A stretch of DNA of 64,000 bases from Enoplolaimus lenunculus. Lineage: Eukaryota > Nematoda > Enoplea > Enoplida > Thoracostomopsidae. How positions within the stretch are numbered: the first letter of the stretch is position 1; each line of letters opens with the position of its first letter. The position numbers and the translations under genes were made by a program. The notes beneath the pieces were generated by a model. The model searched no databases, was not told the DNA's origin, and was given only the letters and a program-made list of their open reading frames with translations. Shown one piece after another: positions 33,656 through 46,802 of the stretch. The DNA is taken from the NCBI GenBank assembly GCA_030248215.1, contig JASANG010000319.1, positions 1 through 64,000 on the forward strand. Direction: 5' to 3'.

Positions 33656-35477
33656 ACATAGACAAAACTGTTTGGAAAGGGGACATACGGGCGTATATAG
33701 ACAAAACTTTTTGGAAAATGACCATAGGGGCGTATAAAATCATAGACAAAACTTTTTGAAAAATGGCCATAGGGGCGTTTAAAAGCGTGTTCCTAACGTA
33801 GCCTAAAGTCTAAGCGTTGCAAAACTGTGTTGCCTAAGCCTAAGATGTCTAAAAGCAAAAAATGTCTAGAATCTAAACCTACTAAACCCACAGACTTCCC
33901 GCCTACTTCGCCTGCAAAACCTTTGACTTGCTTAGGCTTTATGAATCCGCTAGTTTCATGCTCAGTTTTTTACATGGGCGGATGCATAAATGTTGATTTT
34001 TAAAATAAAACAGAAAGCAAGTTCTCAACATAGATAAAACTGTTTGGAAAGGGGACATAGGGGCGTATATAGACAAAACTTTTTGGAAAATGACCATAGG
34101 GGCGTAAAAATCATAGACAAAACTTTTTGAAAAATAGCCATAGGGGCGTTTAAAAGCGTGTTCCTAACGTAGCCTAAAGTCTAAGCGTTGCAAAACTGTG
34201 TTGCCTACGCCTAAGACGTCTAAAAGCAAGAAATGTCTAGAATCTAAACCTACTAAACCCACAGACTTCCCGCCTACTTCGCCTGCAAAACCTTTGACTT
34301 GCTTAGGCTTTATGAATCCGCTAGTTTCCGGCTCAGTTTTATACATGGGCGGATGCATAAATGTTGATTTTTAAAATAACAGAAAGCAAGTTCTCAACAT
34401 AGACAAAACTGTTTGGAAAGGGGACATAGGGGCGTATATAGACACAACTTTTTGGAAAATGACCATAGGGGCGTATAACATCATAGACAAAACTTTTTGA
34501 AAATGGCCATAGGGGCGTATAAAAGCGTGTTCCTAACGTAGCCTAAAGTCTAAGCGTTGCAAAACTGTGTTGCCTAAGCCTAAGAAGTCTAAAAGCAAAA
34601 AATGTTTAGAATCTAAACCTACTAAACCCACAGACTTCCCGCCTACTTCGCCTGCAAAACCTTTGACTTGCTTAGGCTTTATGAATCCGCTAGTTTCCGG
34701 CTCAGTTTTATACATGGGCGGATGCATAAATGTTGATTTTTAAAATAAAACAGAAAGCAAGTTCTCAACATAGACAAAACTGTTTGGAAAGGGGACATAG
34801 GGGCGTATATAGACAAGACTTTTTGGAAAATGACCATAGGGGCGTATAAAATCATAGACAAAACTTTTTGAAAAATGGCCATAGGGGCGTATAAAAGCGT
34901 GTTCCTAACGTAGCCTAAAGTCTAAGCGTTGCAAAACTGTGTTGCCAAAGCCTAAGAAGTCTAAAAGCAAAAAATGTCTAGAATCTAAACCTACTAAACC
35001 CACAGACTTCCCGCCTACTTCGCCTGCAAAACCTTTGACTTGCTTAGGCTTTATGAATCCGCTAGTTTCATGCTCAGTTTTATACATGGGCGGATGCATA
35101 AATGTTGATTTTTAAAATAAAACAGAAAGCAAGTTCTCAACATAGACAAAACTGTTTGGAAAGGGGACATAGGGGCGTATATAGACAAAACTTTTTGGAA
35201 AATGACCATAGGGGCGTAAAAATCATAGACAAAACTTTTTGAAAAATGGCCATAGGGGCGTTTAAAAGCGTGTTCCTAACGTAGCCTAAAGTCTAAGCGT
35301 TGCAAAACTGTGTTGCCTACGCCTAAGACGTCTAAAAGCAAAAAATGTCTAGAATCTAAACCTACTAAACCCACAGACTTCCCGCCTACTTCGCCTGCAA
35401 AACCTTTGACTTGCTTAGGCTTTATGAATCCGCTAGTTTCCGGCTCAGTTTTATACATGGGCGGATGCATAAATGTT
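33656..35477. repeat. 371-bp satellite, five tandem copies
   Basis: Copies start at about 33656, 34028, 34397, 34768 and 35140 (periods 372, 369, 371, 372); the last ends at about 35477. Each unit opens with three 40-45-bp subrepeats of ATAGACAAAACT and CATAGGGGCGTAT words, then a longer single part with GCCTAAGCCTAAG and CCCGCCTACTTCGCCTG. On the minus strand four of the five copies keep a 64-codon open frame starting MHPPMYKTE. Copies differ at a few percent of sites. Confidence 0.95.
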
Positions 35478-35959
35478 CAGAGTTTGGAGAGTATTTGAAC
35501 TCGTGTGAAAATTGTCCAGATTGAAATCAGCGTATGGCTAAATTTTATATATATAACGTTAAATCGGTCTCCGTTGTTTACTTAAAAGCACACGTACGAA
35601 AGGCACTGATAGCCTACATTAAATATTGTGGCACCTTCAAATATTATCGCTGAGGTTTACGTTAGGAGGTTTAAACTTTCGGAGCTGGGTTGCGATTGAT
35701 TTTTCTTTTGATTTTCCAAGTTTAGTTTGTTTTTTTCAGCAGGGAAAATGAGACTTGACACGTTATGTGATACAGAGTTAAAAATATTTAAAGATTAACA
35801 GAGCAAGTAAAGTGATTAGTAAAATTCCACTTCTTTGTCACGTTTAGATTACCAAGGTTAAATATTCTAGGAAGGTTTCCTTATTACCTCTAGTTATTTT
35901 TCAACAAATTAGTAGTTTCACGAATTACGTATAAGGTATATATAGTATTTAATTATAGA
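35478..35959. other. No gene seen
   Basis: AT-rich sequence directly behind the satellite. No feature is supported. Confidence 0.4.
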
Positions 35960-36597
35960 TGTCTACTTACTCTGATATTGTAAAAGAAATAATCGTTAAT
36001 TCAATTGAACAATTTGATCTCATACAACTACTCGAAACAAGAGAGTCGAACACGGATTAATCAACACAAACAGAGCATTGCACCCACACCCAAGTCACAC
36101 AAACTGAACCAACACAAACGGAATCCGCACATACAAGCACCGAGACACAAACAGGATCCGCACATACAAACACCGGGACACAAACAGAATATAGCACATA
36201 CAAGCACAGAGACACAAACCACCAGCAACTCATTAGATAACACCACTCAAACGAAATATTTAGTGCAAAGCTCATCCACACAAACCAACACGAGCATATT
36301 CAGTTACTGGAAACACTCAACAGAATCAAACAAAAATATATCACACACAGCAATGTCACATACAAAACCAAATAACCAGAACACTGAAAAAACACAAGCC
36401 CAGCAGTTTGCAGCACTTACAAGTTTCCAGAAAAGGCAGATAGGAAAGGACATACACGAGGCATGTGAAATTTGAGTCGACAGGTTTACTAAAATTCCAA
36501 ACATTTCTGAGTTCGACACGACTGTACAATTGGAAATCACACTCAAAGATACTATCTGTCGCGCCAGCAAACGGTTATTCGATTTGGGGCTATAAAA
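35960..36597 (+). pseudogene. Broken TQTE-repeat reading frame, probably element-derived
   Basis: After an ATG at 35960 the sequence encodes MSTYSDIVKEIIVNSIEQ, then a run of Thr/Gln/His/Ser-rich units such as TQTE, STETQT and HTNTGTQTE from tandem 40-45-bp DNA repeats, and at the end a non-repetitive part with LEITLKDTICRASKRLFDLG. Such low-complexity N-termini are common in gag-like or ORF1-like proteins. It is broken in a few places and no polymerase follows. Function unknown. Confidence 0.4.
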
Positions 36598-36965
36598 CAC
36601 AGGTAGGTTTGATATAAGGTCTTCTTGTCCAACCGCTGCGTTCGCGCAGGTTTGTCCATTATTTAACTAACATGTTGCATGACTGCATGACCTGCGGCTG
36701 TTTGCATAGCTACCAGGGGCGGCCCCTTCGGCGATGGGGTGGTCTGGCCATGTGCTGGGCTGGGGATTATCCCCCGTGGACCATTGCAAGATTCACAGTA
36801 GCGTTTATGTTCCTCCTTCACCTCCACATGTGGAGGAAAGTGGTGCACTGATAATTCTTCCACATCCACATGTGGAGGTGGAGGGTGCAAAACCCACATT
36901 TTCTCATTACTATCATATGATATTCCCAGACAATACCTCGAATATCATATATTGAAGAGCCGAAT
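36598..36965. other. Spacer with CCTCCACATGTGGAGG palindromes
   Basis: Two palindromes CCTCCACATGTGGAGG and TCCACATGTGGA lie at about 36820-36880, and an AATATCATATGATATT-like pair at about 36915-36952. No gene seen. Confidence 0.45.
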
Positions 36966-37970
36966 TGACCTACACATGATAATACCAGACAAATAAGAAT
37001 TTTTGAATACGATATGGGGTCAACAAGCAGACAAAATGTTACCCAATAGTTTTATAGGTATAAAACGTGTCCAAAGCTGCCCCGGTTACAACGTGAACCC
37101 CGCATTATTTGAGCGTTGCCACAACATGTAAGTACTGGAATAACGGAAAATGTTCCCGCAGCAATGGACCATTTAGAGGTGAGAAAATTGCGCAAGCGAA
37201 GTGATCGAGATGCATGACTGTTTTTTAAACTAAACCAAACAACAGAGGCTTTTTAGTATAGACGACAATTTCCGGAAACTTTTCAAACCCTCTGTGGAGC
37301 CGTAGACCGTTTGGCTTTCGCCTGGGCTACACTCCTAATCGCTCACACGATTGTTGTAGTCAATATAAAGATTGAAGTGGGGTGTAGGTTTTTTGGATAA
37401 GCAGAATTGACCGCCATACGGGAGCCGACCTTTGCTGAAATTTGTGCATCAGACAACCGGCTCAAAATTCCTGCTCAAAAGCAGGCTGAAATTTAGACCG
37501 GCAATCAAAATCAAATACCTAAAATTTTATCGTTCATCAAATTTTTTATCGTCAGCTACTAGCTATCAAATATTTTATGGTCAGCAAAACTCAGTTTAAG
37601 AGTGCTGAATAATAAAGATCTCGAGAAAAACATTAGTTCTTGCATATAACAATGGCAATCAACTTAAAAGCGCTAAAATGAACTTAATTTTTTTGTTAAA
37701 CTGGCATGCTCATGAAGCGGTCCGTCGTGGACTGGTGAGGTGTGCGGCAGCAGGTTGCCCTGCTTCCATCTCTGGGTTCAACATAGCTGAAGTTTCTATA
37801 TCATTAAAATATGAATGATACTTATGCGGGTTCACGTTATAACCGGGGCAGTTTGGGACACGTTTTGTCCCTATTAGCGTAGTGGGTTACATTTTGTCTG
37901 CTAATAGACCCCATATCTTATTTTAAAAGTCGTATTTGTCTGATATCATCATGTTTAGGTCACTTTTTGT
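36966..37970. repeat. Inverted-repeat element, arms about 150 bp
   Basis: Bases about 36966-37112 and 37822-37970 are inverted copies at roughly 80% identity. Shared words include GCAGACAAAATGTTACCC, AAACGTGTCC, CTGCCCCGGTTA and AACGTGAACCC. Single direct fragments lie at 23150-23215 and 38460-38490. The about 700-bp interior has no recognisable gene. Probably a foldback or long-terminal-inverted-repeat transposon without its own enzyme. Confidence 0.65.
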
Positions 37971-38547
37971 CCTTCAACATCATATGATATTCGACGTATT
38001 GTCAGCGAATATCTTGATATATTTTCAAATGTCTGCATGCTTGAGGTATAGGTACCCAAATTGTCCTGTTGAATATCGTATGATACTAGAATTTGAATTT
38101 TTGAATTGTGACAGTGTTTTTCTAAGCGATTTTGTGTTGGAAATAAAGTTGCAGACGTGTATTTGTTATTTAAAGCAATATTTGACCCGCTACCGTCCAA
38201 CTTTTCATTCATTTTTGTAGTACCCAAACGTTACACTGGCCCGCTGAATATAACATGATATTCATTGTAATTTTGGAATATCATGTGATATTAGCATAAA
38301 CGTCCCTTTAGTATCACGTGAGATACCGACTCTGGTACACAGTGATCTCAGAGCGGCGGTTTTTAAATAAATGTCATATGGCATCGGAGTTTTATCTGTT
38401 CTCCCGATATGAGTGCTCGTATTTAAACGTTGACGTCGAATCAACATGGGACTAACCGTATTCCGCCTGCCCCGGTTATAAAGTGAACCCCGCATTACGT
38501 CTTGTTTATGCGTCAAGGTATAACACGTTGTACTTCTTTCACAAATT
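37971..38547. other. No gene seen; ATATCATxTGATAT palindromes
   Basis: Short palindromic words CATATGATATTC, ATATCGTATGATAC and AATATCATGTGATATT recur at 37980, 38065 and 38275-38290. No coding region is supported. Confidence 0.4.
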
Positions 38548-39400
38548 ATGTGGCCCATGTTTACTCTGAGGGGTGTCCCGTTTTACCCACGGGACCGCAA
38601 TATACCTGGAGTGAAATGTTTTTGTTGGGTTGGTCGGGACAGCTTCAAACCTGTTTTTCTGGGTTGGTCGGGACAGCCGGGACAGCTTCGAGCCGATCTT
38701 TTACCTGGGTTGGTCGGGACAGCCGGGACAGCTTCAAACCTATTTTTTGCTGGGTCGGTCGGGACAGCCGGGACAGCTTAGAGCCTATACTTTTCCTGGG
38801 TCGGTCGGGACAGCGGGGACAGCTTCGAACCTATATTTTTGCTGGGTCGGTCGGGACAGCCGGGACAACTTCGAACCTATATTTTTGCTGGGTTGGTCGG
38901 GACAGCGGGGACAGCTTTGAGCCTATATTTTTTCTGGTTTGGTCGGGACAGCTTCGAACATATGTTTTTGCTGGGTCTGTCGGGTCAGCCGGGACAGCAT
39001 CGAGCCCATATTTTTGCTGGGTCGATCAGGACAGCTTCGAACCTATGTTTTTGCTGGGTCGATCGGGTCAGCTTGCATCCTATACTTTGGCTGGGTCGGT
39101 CGGCACAGTCGGTACAGTTTTCGAGCTAGGTTTTGTGGGGTCGGTCGGGACAACTTCGAACTTATGTTTTGCTGGTTGGGTCAAAACAGCTGGGACAGCT
39201 TCAAAGCCCAGGTATTCGCTGAGTTGGTCGGGACAACTTCAATCTTATGTTTTTGCTGGGTCAGTATATATATATTGCAGGACAGCGTCGGAGCAAATAT
39301 GTTTTCTGGGACAGAGCTGTTTCGGCAGTCCCATCAAAAATATAGTCAGAACTGCTGAACCTGCAAAATATAAGCTACGAACCGAGATGTAACGGGATAT
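38548..39400 (+). repeat. GGGACAGC minisatellite within a transposon-like unit
   Basis: A leader GGCCCATGTTTACTCTGAG and GTGTCCCGTTTTACC is followed from about 38625 to 39290 by tandem units of about 45-55 bp. Each unit has the order GGGTCGGTCGGGACAGC, an optional second CGGGACAGC, then TTCGAACCTATATTTTTGCT. Long open frames here come only from the repeat period. The same leader and units recur inverted at 52090-53445, and the leader also at 54271. Confidence 0.85.
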
Positions 39401-39429
39401 CCGTTTTCGTTTCCGTTTTATAGACACGC

Positions 39430-39625
39430 CGGAAATTCTGTTATTTTATGCTCAAAAATTAGTTCGAAATCACGTGTATGTCTCGCAATTTTTCATTATA
39501 GATATGTTGCAATTGTTCAAACTTAAATAAAAATGACGAAATTTAAACAATATCTTGAAATCTTCGGCGTATCCGCTATTTTTTCTTTAAAATTTTAGAA
39601 AGCCAACAAATTTGCGATGAAATGA
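39430..39625. repeat. Dispersed repeat shared with 24530-24715
   Basis: ATGCTCAAAAATTAGTT, ATGTCTCGCA, TTCATTATAGATATG and GTATCCGC words occur in the same order and spacing in both places. Roughly 80% alike by eye. No coding capacity. Confidence 0.65.
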
Positions 39626-39893
39626 TAACACCAATTTAACATGTTTTTATTGACTAACGATTTACGAACTGCGGTGACGACTCCGATTTTTCACCTGCGC
39701 TTTCGCACTGCTTTCCTTCGCACATTTTGTTCTCGTTGTTAACAGGAATGATACATCACTGTTATTTGTAGTTTGCAAAAAATATCTAAATAGCGGACAA
39801 CGACTGGATCACAAAAATTTTATTACCTCTACTGTACTTACAGGTTCGTTGCACTTCGTAACGCAAAAGTAAACTGCAACCAGTAAACATCTT

Positions 39894-41329
39894 TGTTACG
39901 GAACAGCAAACAACAGAGTTTGATTGAAGGACAAAATAACTAAGACGCCCAACAGGTCAAAAAAGTTAATTTCAAATTTAAAGTCGCTCAAGAGATTCCG
40001 ATAGATCTACACCTGTCGTCAGCCATTGACCAGCTCCGAAGGTACTGTGGCCTCCAACTAGATACAGTTAAAGCGACTGCAGAGCGTTTGTCATACAGTT
40101 ACCGTACCTAGCCGGGTCTGATTTCAGACCTGGGTTTACCCTCGCGGAGAACACCGTTCACTCTTGAGCAACATGGTTGGGGGGAACCCTCCCGACCCGA
40201 GATCAATTAAACTCTGGCAAGAAAAAAACAAAAGTTAAAAACAAAACTTAAAAACAAAAGTTAAAAACAAAGTTAAAACAAAAAGAACCTTGATGTAATA
40301 ATCAAGTGCAAGTGATGAGCACTTGCACTTGAAATTTTTAAAAAAACTTTTAGTTAAAAATTAAAAGTAAAGTGTGATGTTCACACTTTACTCTTCTTTT
40401 AATTTTTGAAGGTCAAAAAAACGAAAGTGTTTTTGACAAAAATATTTTTGATAGAATCAATCAACTTGGATGCAACGGATGCGACACAAATTGATGTAGT
40501 GAGTTTAACTTGCTTTTAAAATTTGCCCGTGAAAGGTGAGGCGGCAAATTTTGTAAATTTTGTAAATTTTGTTTAAAAATTGAATAGTATTTCGCGAATT
40601 AAAGTAAAGAGGAATTTATGCTGACAAAAGCACAAAAAGTATAAATTGTGCTAAAATCGATGTAAACAAGGTCATTAAGAACCGCATACCACAAAAATAA
40701 AGTTTAAATTTTATAAACTTACTAAAATTTTCTTAAGAATTGGTCAAATTAATTCTGTTGTTTTGGCGTAAACTGCCTAACAAAATTATTCAAGCGTAAA
40801 GTTTCGCTTTTATCGAAACAAAATTGCTTTAAAATTTTAAATATAGCACAAATTCATATTATTTAAAATTTTAGGCTACGATAATGAGCCCATTTGTCAA
40901 TCACAATCAAGGACAAAAAGAGCCTATAAAAAGGTGCTCGCCTGGCGAAAAACCGCAGTTTTTGTGTCGAAGAACTGACTTCGTTTAGTTGAATGAATTT
41001 TAACTTTTATTGTTTTTATTTAGGTCGACAACGGCCCGCAGTTTACTTTAACTACTCTTAGCATCTGGTATCTTGCTAACTGTAACTACTGATAATTGTT
41101 ATAGGCCTAAATGGGCACTTTACTACTACAACTGTACTAATCATTTTAAGAACAAACCAGGAAATTTGAACAAAATTTGTAGTTAATTTTGGGAAATTAA
41201 TCGTGATGTGGCTACGTTTTAATAACTTGCGAGCGCTATATGAAATTCTTGTTGTCGAATGTTAATTGAAAACCTATTTTTAATTAATTCTTTAATAAAA
41301 ATACGTGCTGCTTGGTTGGAATCATAACA
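39894..41329 (+). repeat. 5' LTR of the helicase-bearing element
   Basis: 1436 bp, TGTTA...TAACA ends. It carries the words GAGCCTATAAAAAGGTGC (a likely TATA box with CTATAAAAAGG, about 40924-40937), TTTAATAAAAATACG near the end (a possible polyadenylation signal), and paired GTGCAAGTG/CACTTGCAC and AAGTGTGA/TCACACTT hairpins at about 40305-40395. Confidence 0.93.
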
Positions 41330-41331
41330 TT

Positions 41332-41348
41332 TGGAGGTCCCACCGAGA
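41332..41348 (+). promoter_or_regulatory. Primer binding site, tRNA-Gln type
   Basis: TGGAGGTCCCACCGAGA begins two bases after the LTR. Its complement TCTCGGTGGGACCTCCA equals the 3' end of animal tRNA-Gln (UUG) with CCA added. Confidence 0.8.
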
Positions 41349-41399
41349 CTTTGAAGTAAATTTTTTTAACAAAATTGACAAATAGTGTGAGGAAACAAT

Positions 41400-43400
41400 T
41401 CGACGTTTTATAATCGGAAAATTCTTTTCTGGAATCCGCTCTTCTGAAACTAAGGCTCAAGTTTTCAAGGAAATGCCTATTAATACTCTACAACAAGCAG
41501 ATGATATAGCAATGCGTTTAGATATGCAAGCGATCATTTTTCCAAAGCCCCAACCAACTTTGGGGTTACAAAACAATCAGGCACCGTCGCAAAATTTTTG
41601 TAGTGCTTTACTTTAAAATCGTGGACAGGCGAGATATAGTAATTGTGATACTAGTAACAAACGCATAGAACGTTCTTTGGATCAATTGATTCGTACGCAA
41701 CAGAGTTTGATAAATTCTGTTAATCGAGTCCAAGGTAAAGTTTGGTATTTAGAAAAAAATCAAAACAAAAAACGCACAAACACATTTTTGGTAATAACCG
41801 AACTACACCGCTTGATCCGCCGTCTTATGATAGGCGAACAACAATTAATTCTAGGACTGCCGCAAATTCACCACGATGCTACACTTGTGACAGAATGTCA
41901 CATACCGCGGCGGGTTGCCAAATGTCAAGAATTACTCTACCGAGTACTAATAGAAACGCTTATTCTAATTCATTTCGTCTTAAACCCCAACCATTTTACA
42001 ATAACACTAGACCAGAAACACAAATGTGGAAACATCAGCAATCGCCAAATAGTTTTAATAATATCGCCCTGCAAAATACACAGTTACCGAGTCCAAAAAA
42101 AGACAGCTTCTGAAGTAGCCGCAGTTATAAGAAAAACTGATAACGAAATAAGCTTGAAGAAAATTCAACAAGAATTAGAAGAAACTAAAATGAAGTTCCA
42201 ACAAGTAAATAAGGAAAAAGAATTATTAGCAAAACAAAAAGAAATGTTAGGGAAAAAACTGTACCCAGAATTTGTAGCCTGCGTTGACACAATTATTACT
42301 AATGAAACTTATACGGAGATTGATGACTTAGTAGTAGAAGAAACAGACGGAGATGTTTTATATGTGAATAAGCAATTAGAGGATTCTGGTATAAGGTTTT
42401 TTGAACCAGATATATTTGAAAATAAGGAAAGCGTAATAGAAATGAGTAGTATAGAACAAGAAAGATTACGACTGGATTCTAGCTATTTTGATACGTTCAA
42501 CTTAGGTACCATTATGACTAGAATACTTTCAGGCGATAAACAAAAGTTAAACGATACTGCTAGTATATATGTTTAAAAATTCTAACAGTGTAACTTTGAA
42601 ATTTTTCCAAAAAGTAAATGATATATATTTTAATGAAATCGAATTGGCCGAAACTATAAAAGATTTTTTAACTGGTGGATCTATCGATAATAGCCCTCTT
42701 AATATAGCAGTGCCACAAGATTCAGTTAATCCTAGAAACGAACATTATCAGATCCTAAATGTACCCCTGAGTCAGGCAAAAAGCAATTTGCCTGTTCGCC
42801 GGTGTAATACTCTTATTTGGATGCCTTTTCGTGACATAGAACAAGAACGTATTACAGAAAACCAGTATGAAGCTCCAGATGAAACTTCGGTTTTAGATGA
42901 TTATGTCACTGAACGATTATCTCCTTACATAAAAATTTATGACTGTGAAAACGTACCTAGATGCATAATTGTTAGTAAATATGTGTACACTGAATGTATT
43001 ATGTGCCCTATACTTTGCAGTTGTACCACCGAAGACAGTAGGTCGTATAATTTACAGGTTAATTGTTTCAGACAGATACAGCGATTAATTGATAGTAAAA
43101 GCGCCAGCAGGTGCGACATTCAAATAGAGTTCTCACCTCCACAACACCTACATATTGTTGAGCGTGATATACAAGCCGCTAAATCGAAGCCAACGTCTTC
43201 TAACCAAATACCAACCACTTTGACAACAGCAACGATTGGGACAATACTTGAACCAACTTCTGTAGAAAAGCCGGTGTCCAGAAATCCGCCTGCTAAAGCA
43301 AACATAGTAGTTACGCCGTCGTGCTCAATAATAGTAAAGCATTCAAAACGCGATCGTCCACGGTATGATACACCCAGAAAATTAACAAAAATCTTGGGTA
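41400..43400 (+). pseudogene. Gag region of the helicase-bearing element
   Basis: A broken gag-type region. A CCHC zinc knuckle CYTCDRMSHTAAGC is encoded near 41880. Farther on, a coiled-coil-like Glu/Lys/Gln-rich stretch (QQELEETKMKFQQVNKEKEL) and longer Asp/Glu-rich parts follow, which are more than a usual Ty3 gag. Broken in several places. Confidence 0.6.
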
Positions 43401-46400
43401 AATCAAAGGTCAGTTGTGTGGTTAGCTATAGCAGGGGAGTCTAATAGATCAGAGATCACCATTTATGCTGAAAATTCGCCTATCAAGGCTTTATTAGATA
43501 CTGGCAGTGCTATCACTTTTATAACCGAAAAAGCAGTATCAGACTTACAAATAAACTTGGACGAAATAATATCGGCACCCTGGCTTGACATTCGAGGAGT
43601 TACTGGACATTTATTGCAGATACCAGGCGCAGTGAAACTTAAATTTAAAATAGGTTCCAAAACTCTGCGGTTCCACGTTTACGTGGTTAAGGATAGCTTG
43701 TATCCAGTAGTCTTGGGTATTGATATCCTGAGACAATTAGGTACCATTTCAATAAATTATGGAGAAAATGAAGCCATCATAGCTGGAAGCAGAATTAAAT
43801 TAGGAAAGGTAAGTAAGCAAAAGGTGCCGCTGCCAGAGACCACTATAATACCACCATAATCAGAGGTGGTGATTCCATGTAGTGTAGAGGGACTATCGAT
43901 TGATTCAGACTATATACTGTTTGAGCCTCATACTGTATTGCACGAGAAGCATAATTTACAAGCAGCACCAGTACTATAACATAGTAAACCAATTTTAAGT
44001 ATCCCTATTCGGGTACTTAATCAATGCAGTTTCCCAGTAAAATTGTACAAGAATATGACATTAGGCCACATAGAAACAATCGATAAAAATTTAATTGTCT
44101 CTACGATAGGATATGATTCAAAAGGAGCTGGCTCAATTGGAAAAAAGTTTAACCGAATATGCTGATGTGTTTTCAAAAAATGAATATGACTTGGGAAATC
44201 AGAAAAGTTAGATATGAAAATTATAGAACCATCAATTAGTCCTTGGGCAAGTCCAATGGTTGTTTTATGGAAAAAGGATGGTAAGTCCCTTAGAATTTGC
44301 GTAGACTATCGAAAATTAAACCAGCACACTGTTAAAGACTATTACCCATTGCCAAATATAAATGAATTATTGGACACAATAGGCAAAGCAAAGTACTTTA
44401 CTGTCGGTGATCTTGTATCAGGCTACTATCAAGTGCCTATGGATGAATCATCTATCGAAAAACAGCATTTGTTACGCCAATGGACTTATTTCAATATAAA
44501 ACAATGCTGTTCGGCCTTTGTAACGCACCCGCAACTTTTCAACGTTTACTAGAAGCAACATTGCGAGGCTTACAAGGGCGTATTTGTACTGTCTGCATAG
44601 ACGACATATTGGTGTTTTAGGAAAGATTTTCGGAGCACTTAGCTCGACTCCAACAAGTGTTGGAACGACTTCGTGAAGTAGGCTTAAAATTGAAACCGAA
44701 AAAATGTTGTTTTGCTGTGGAAGAGGTTGAATATTTGGGTCATATAATTTCAAGCGCAGGGTTGAAACCAGATCCAAAGAAAACGAATCAGATACAACAT
44801 TTTCCAATTCCGACAGACTTACGTAGTCTAAGAGGTTTTCTAGGCTTGGTAGGGTACTATAGGCGTTTCATCAAAGACTTTGCACAAATTGCAAGCCCCT
44901 TCATAAATTCCTTAAGAAAAATAATGCCTTTGATTGGAACACAACTGTCAGAAAGCTTTTGAGATTCTTCGGTTAAAGCTAACGTCACCACCGGTACTTG
45001 TAATTGCTAATCCCAATCATCCCTACATACTGGAAACTGATGCTAGCGGAACCTGCATAGGTGGTTCACTTTAATGGAATATGATTTTACTGTAGAACAT
45101 AAACCTGGTAAACGAATGAGTCATGTAGATGCTTTATCGAGACTGGAAAATTCCGGTGACATTGATTGTAAAATTGTTACTGAATCCGAAGACATTCCCT
45201 TTGCTTATGCAGTTTCTAAATCTATACTGAACGCCTGTGATAGCTCACTGGGAAAAAGAACAAAATATTGGTCAGGTAAAAAAAATTGCTGAACATGATC
45301 GGTTTGCAAAAATGCAGAGGACCGATCGTTATACTAATATGATCCTGCGGTATTTATTAGATGGTAAATTACCGGATGATGACAAAATAGCAATATATTT
45401 ATCACTTTCTAGACCCAGATTTTTTGTTCACAATGGTTTATTATATCACCATTATCCAACTTTACATACCGGCCCCCGCGTAGCTTGGGAACAACTTGTG
45501 GTTCCAGAAGACATGAAACAAGAAATCTTATCTGCACATCATGATGATGTTATTGGGGGACAACATTCAGGGATCTCTAGAACCTATCATAAGATTCTCC
45601 CTAAGTATTACTGGGAAGGAATGTACAAGGATGTTGCCCAATTGTGCAAATCATGCATTGATTGTTGTACTCGTAAGCGGGGGGAACTTATCAAGCAGCT
45701 GCACCATTAGTTCCAATACCTACAAATGAACCAAATCACACTTATCATGTGGATGTGTTAGGACCTTTACCCGAAGCCTATAATGGTAATAAATATGTTG
45801 TCATCTTTATTGACCGGTTCACTAAATATCCAGAAGCAATTTGTACTCCAGATCAAAAAGCTCTCACTATAGCAAAACTATTTATGACGGAAATAGTATG
45901 TAGACATTCCGCACCGTTTGCTTTGGTCAGCGATAATGCCACAAATTTCAGGAGCGAGCTAGTTGAGGAGAATTACCGAATTGCTGGTACAAGAAAAATT
46001 TTCACTACACCTTATCGAGAACAGACCAATGGGGTTGTGGAATGTATTAATGCAACTTTCATGCAGATGATAAGTCAGTATGTTGATACAGCTCAGCGTA
46101 TTTGGGATGAGTTCGTTCCGTATGCATGTTTTGCGTACCGTATAAGTATAAATGAAACTACAGGATATAGTCCGTTTAATTTAGTACATGGTAGGGAACC
46201 AAGAATACCACTAGATATATCTTTGCCAGTTTCAAATAAAGGTTATATTGACACGGACGACTATGCAATTGGTCACTAGCTGCGGAAAATATAACTAAGG
46301 CACAGCAAGTAATGAAAAAGAAGTATGACCAAAGATCTGTTGAATCAAATTATAACATAGGTGAAAAGGTTTTGCTGTATACTCCATTTTCAAAGAAAGG

Positions 46401-46670
46401 CAAAACCCATAAGCTGGCGCATCAATGGCAAGCTCTTTTTGAAATAGTTAGTATTAATTATCCAAATGTTGTTCTAAAATCATTAACCTCCAAAAAGTCT
46501 AAGTCATTAAAGGTTCATGTAAATCGTATAAAACATTATCCCGGTTCATGGTTCCAACCTGTCAGCACAAACATATCTAATAAGGTTAGTAGGCCCTTAA
46601 TATATGAGGCAGATCCAAACATTGAAGAGGAACTAGCTAGTGATGCTGAAGGAAATGACTTACAGTGAAT
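43400..46670 (+). pseudogene. Pol region of the helicase-bearing element
   Basis: Broken pol in Ty3 order. Protease near 43480 (ALLDTGSAITFI). Reverse transcriptase from about 44200 (CVDYRKLNQHTVKDYYPLPN, GYYQVPMDE) with its thumb near 44690-44930 (YLGHIIS, LRGFLGLVGYYRRFIKDFA). RNase H remnant near 45020-45140 (HKPGKRMSHVDALSRL). Integrase zinc and core domains at about 45500-46200 (HHDDVIGGQHSG, FIDRFTKYPEA, SDNATNF, NGVVE) and a C-terminal domain at about 46310-46550 (GEKVLLYTP). Several breaks. Family assignment is secure. Confidence 0.85.
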
Positions 46671-46802
46671 ATTTAATTATTTTATTTCAGGATTAAACGT
46701 TGACGGCTTAGGAATCAACGCTGCTAACAAAAACCAAGTCCGAAAGGACGCTTCACTACTGTTACTAATTAGAAATCGACGCTACAGTTAAACGTATACA
46801 CC

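Noticed and set aside
36057-36281. Cys/Val-rich minus-strand frames
   Set aside because: Reverse shadow of the ACACAA repeat in the TQTE frame.
38502-39392. Long open frames of up to 296 codons on the plus strand
   Set aside because: They follow the minisatellite period in all frames; products are repeats such as LVGTAGTASNLYF without a fold.
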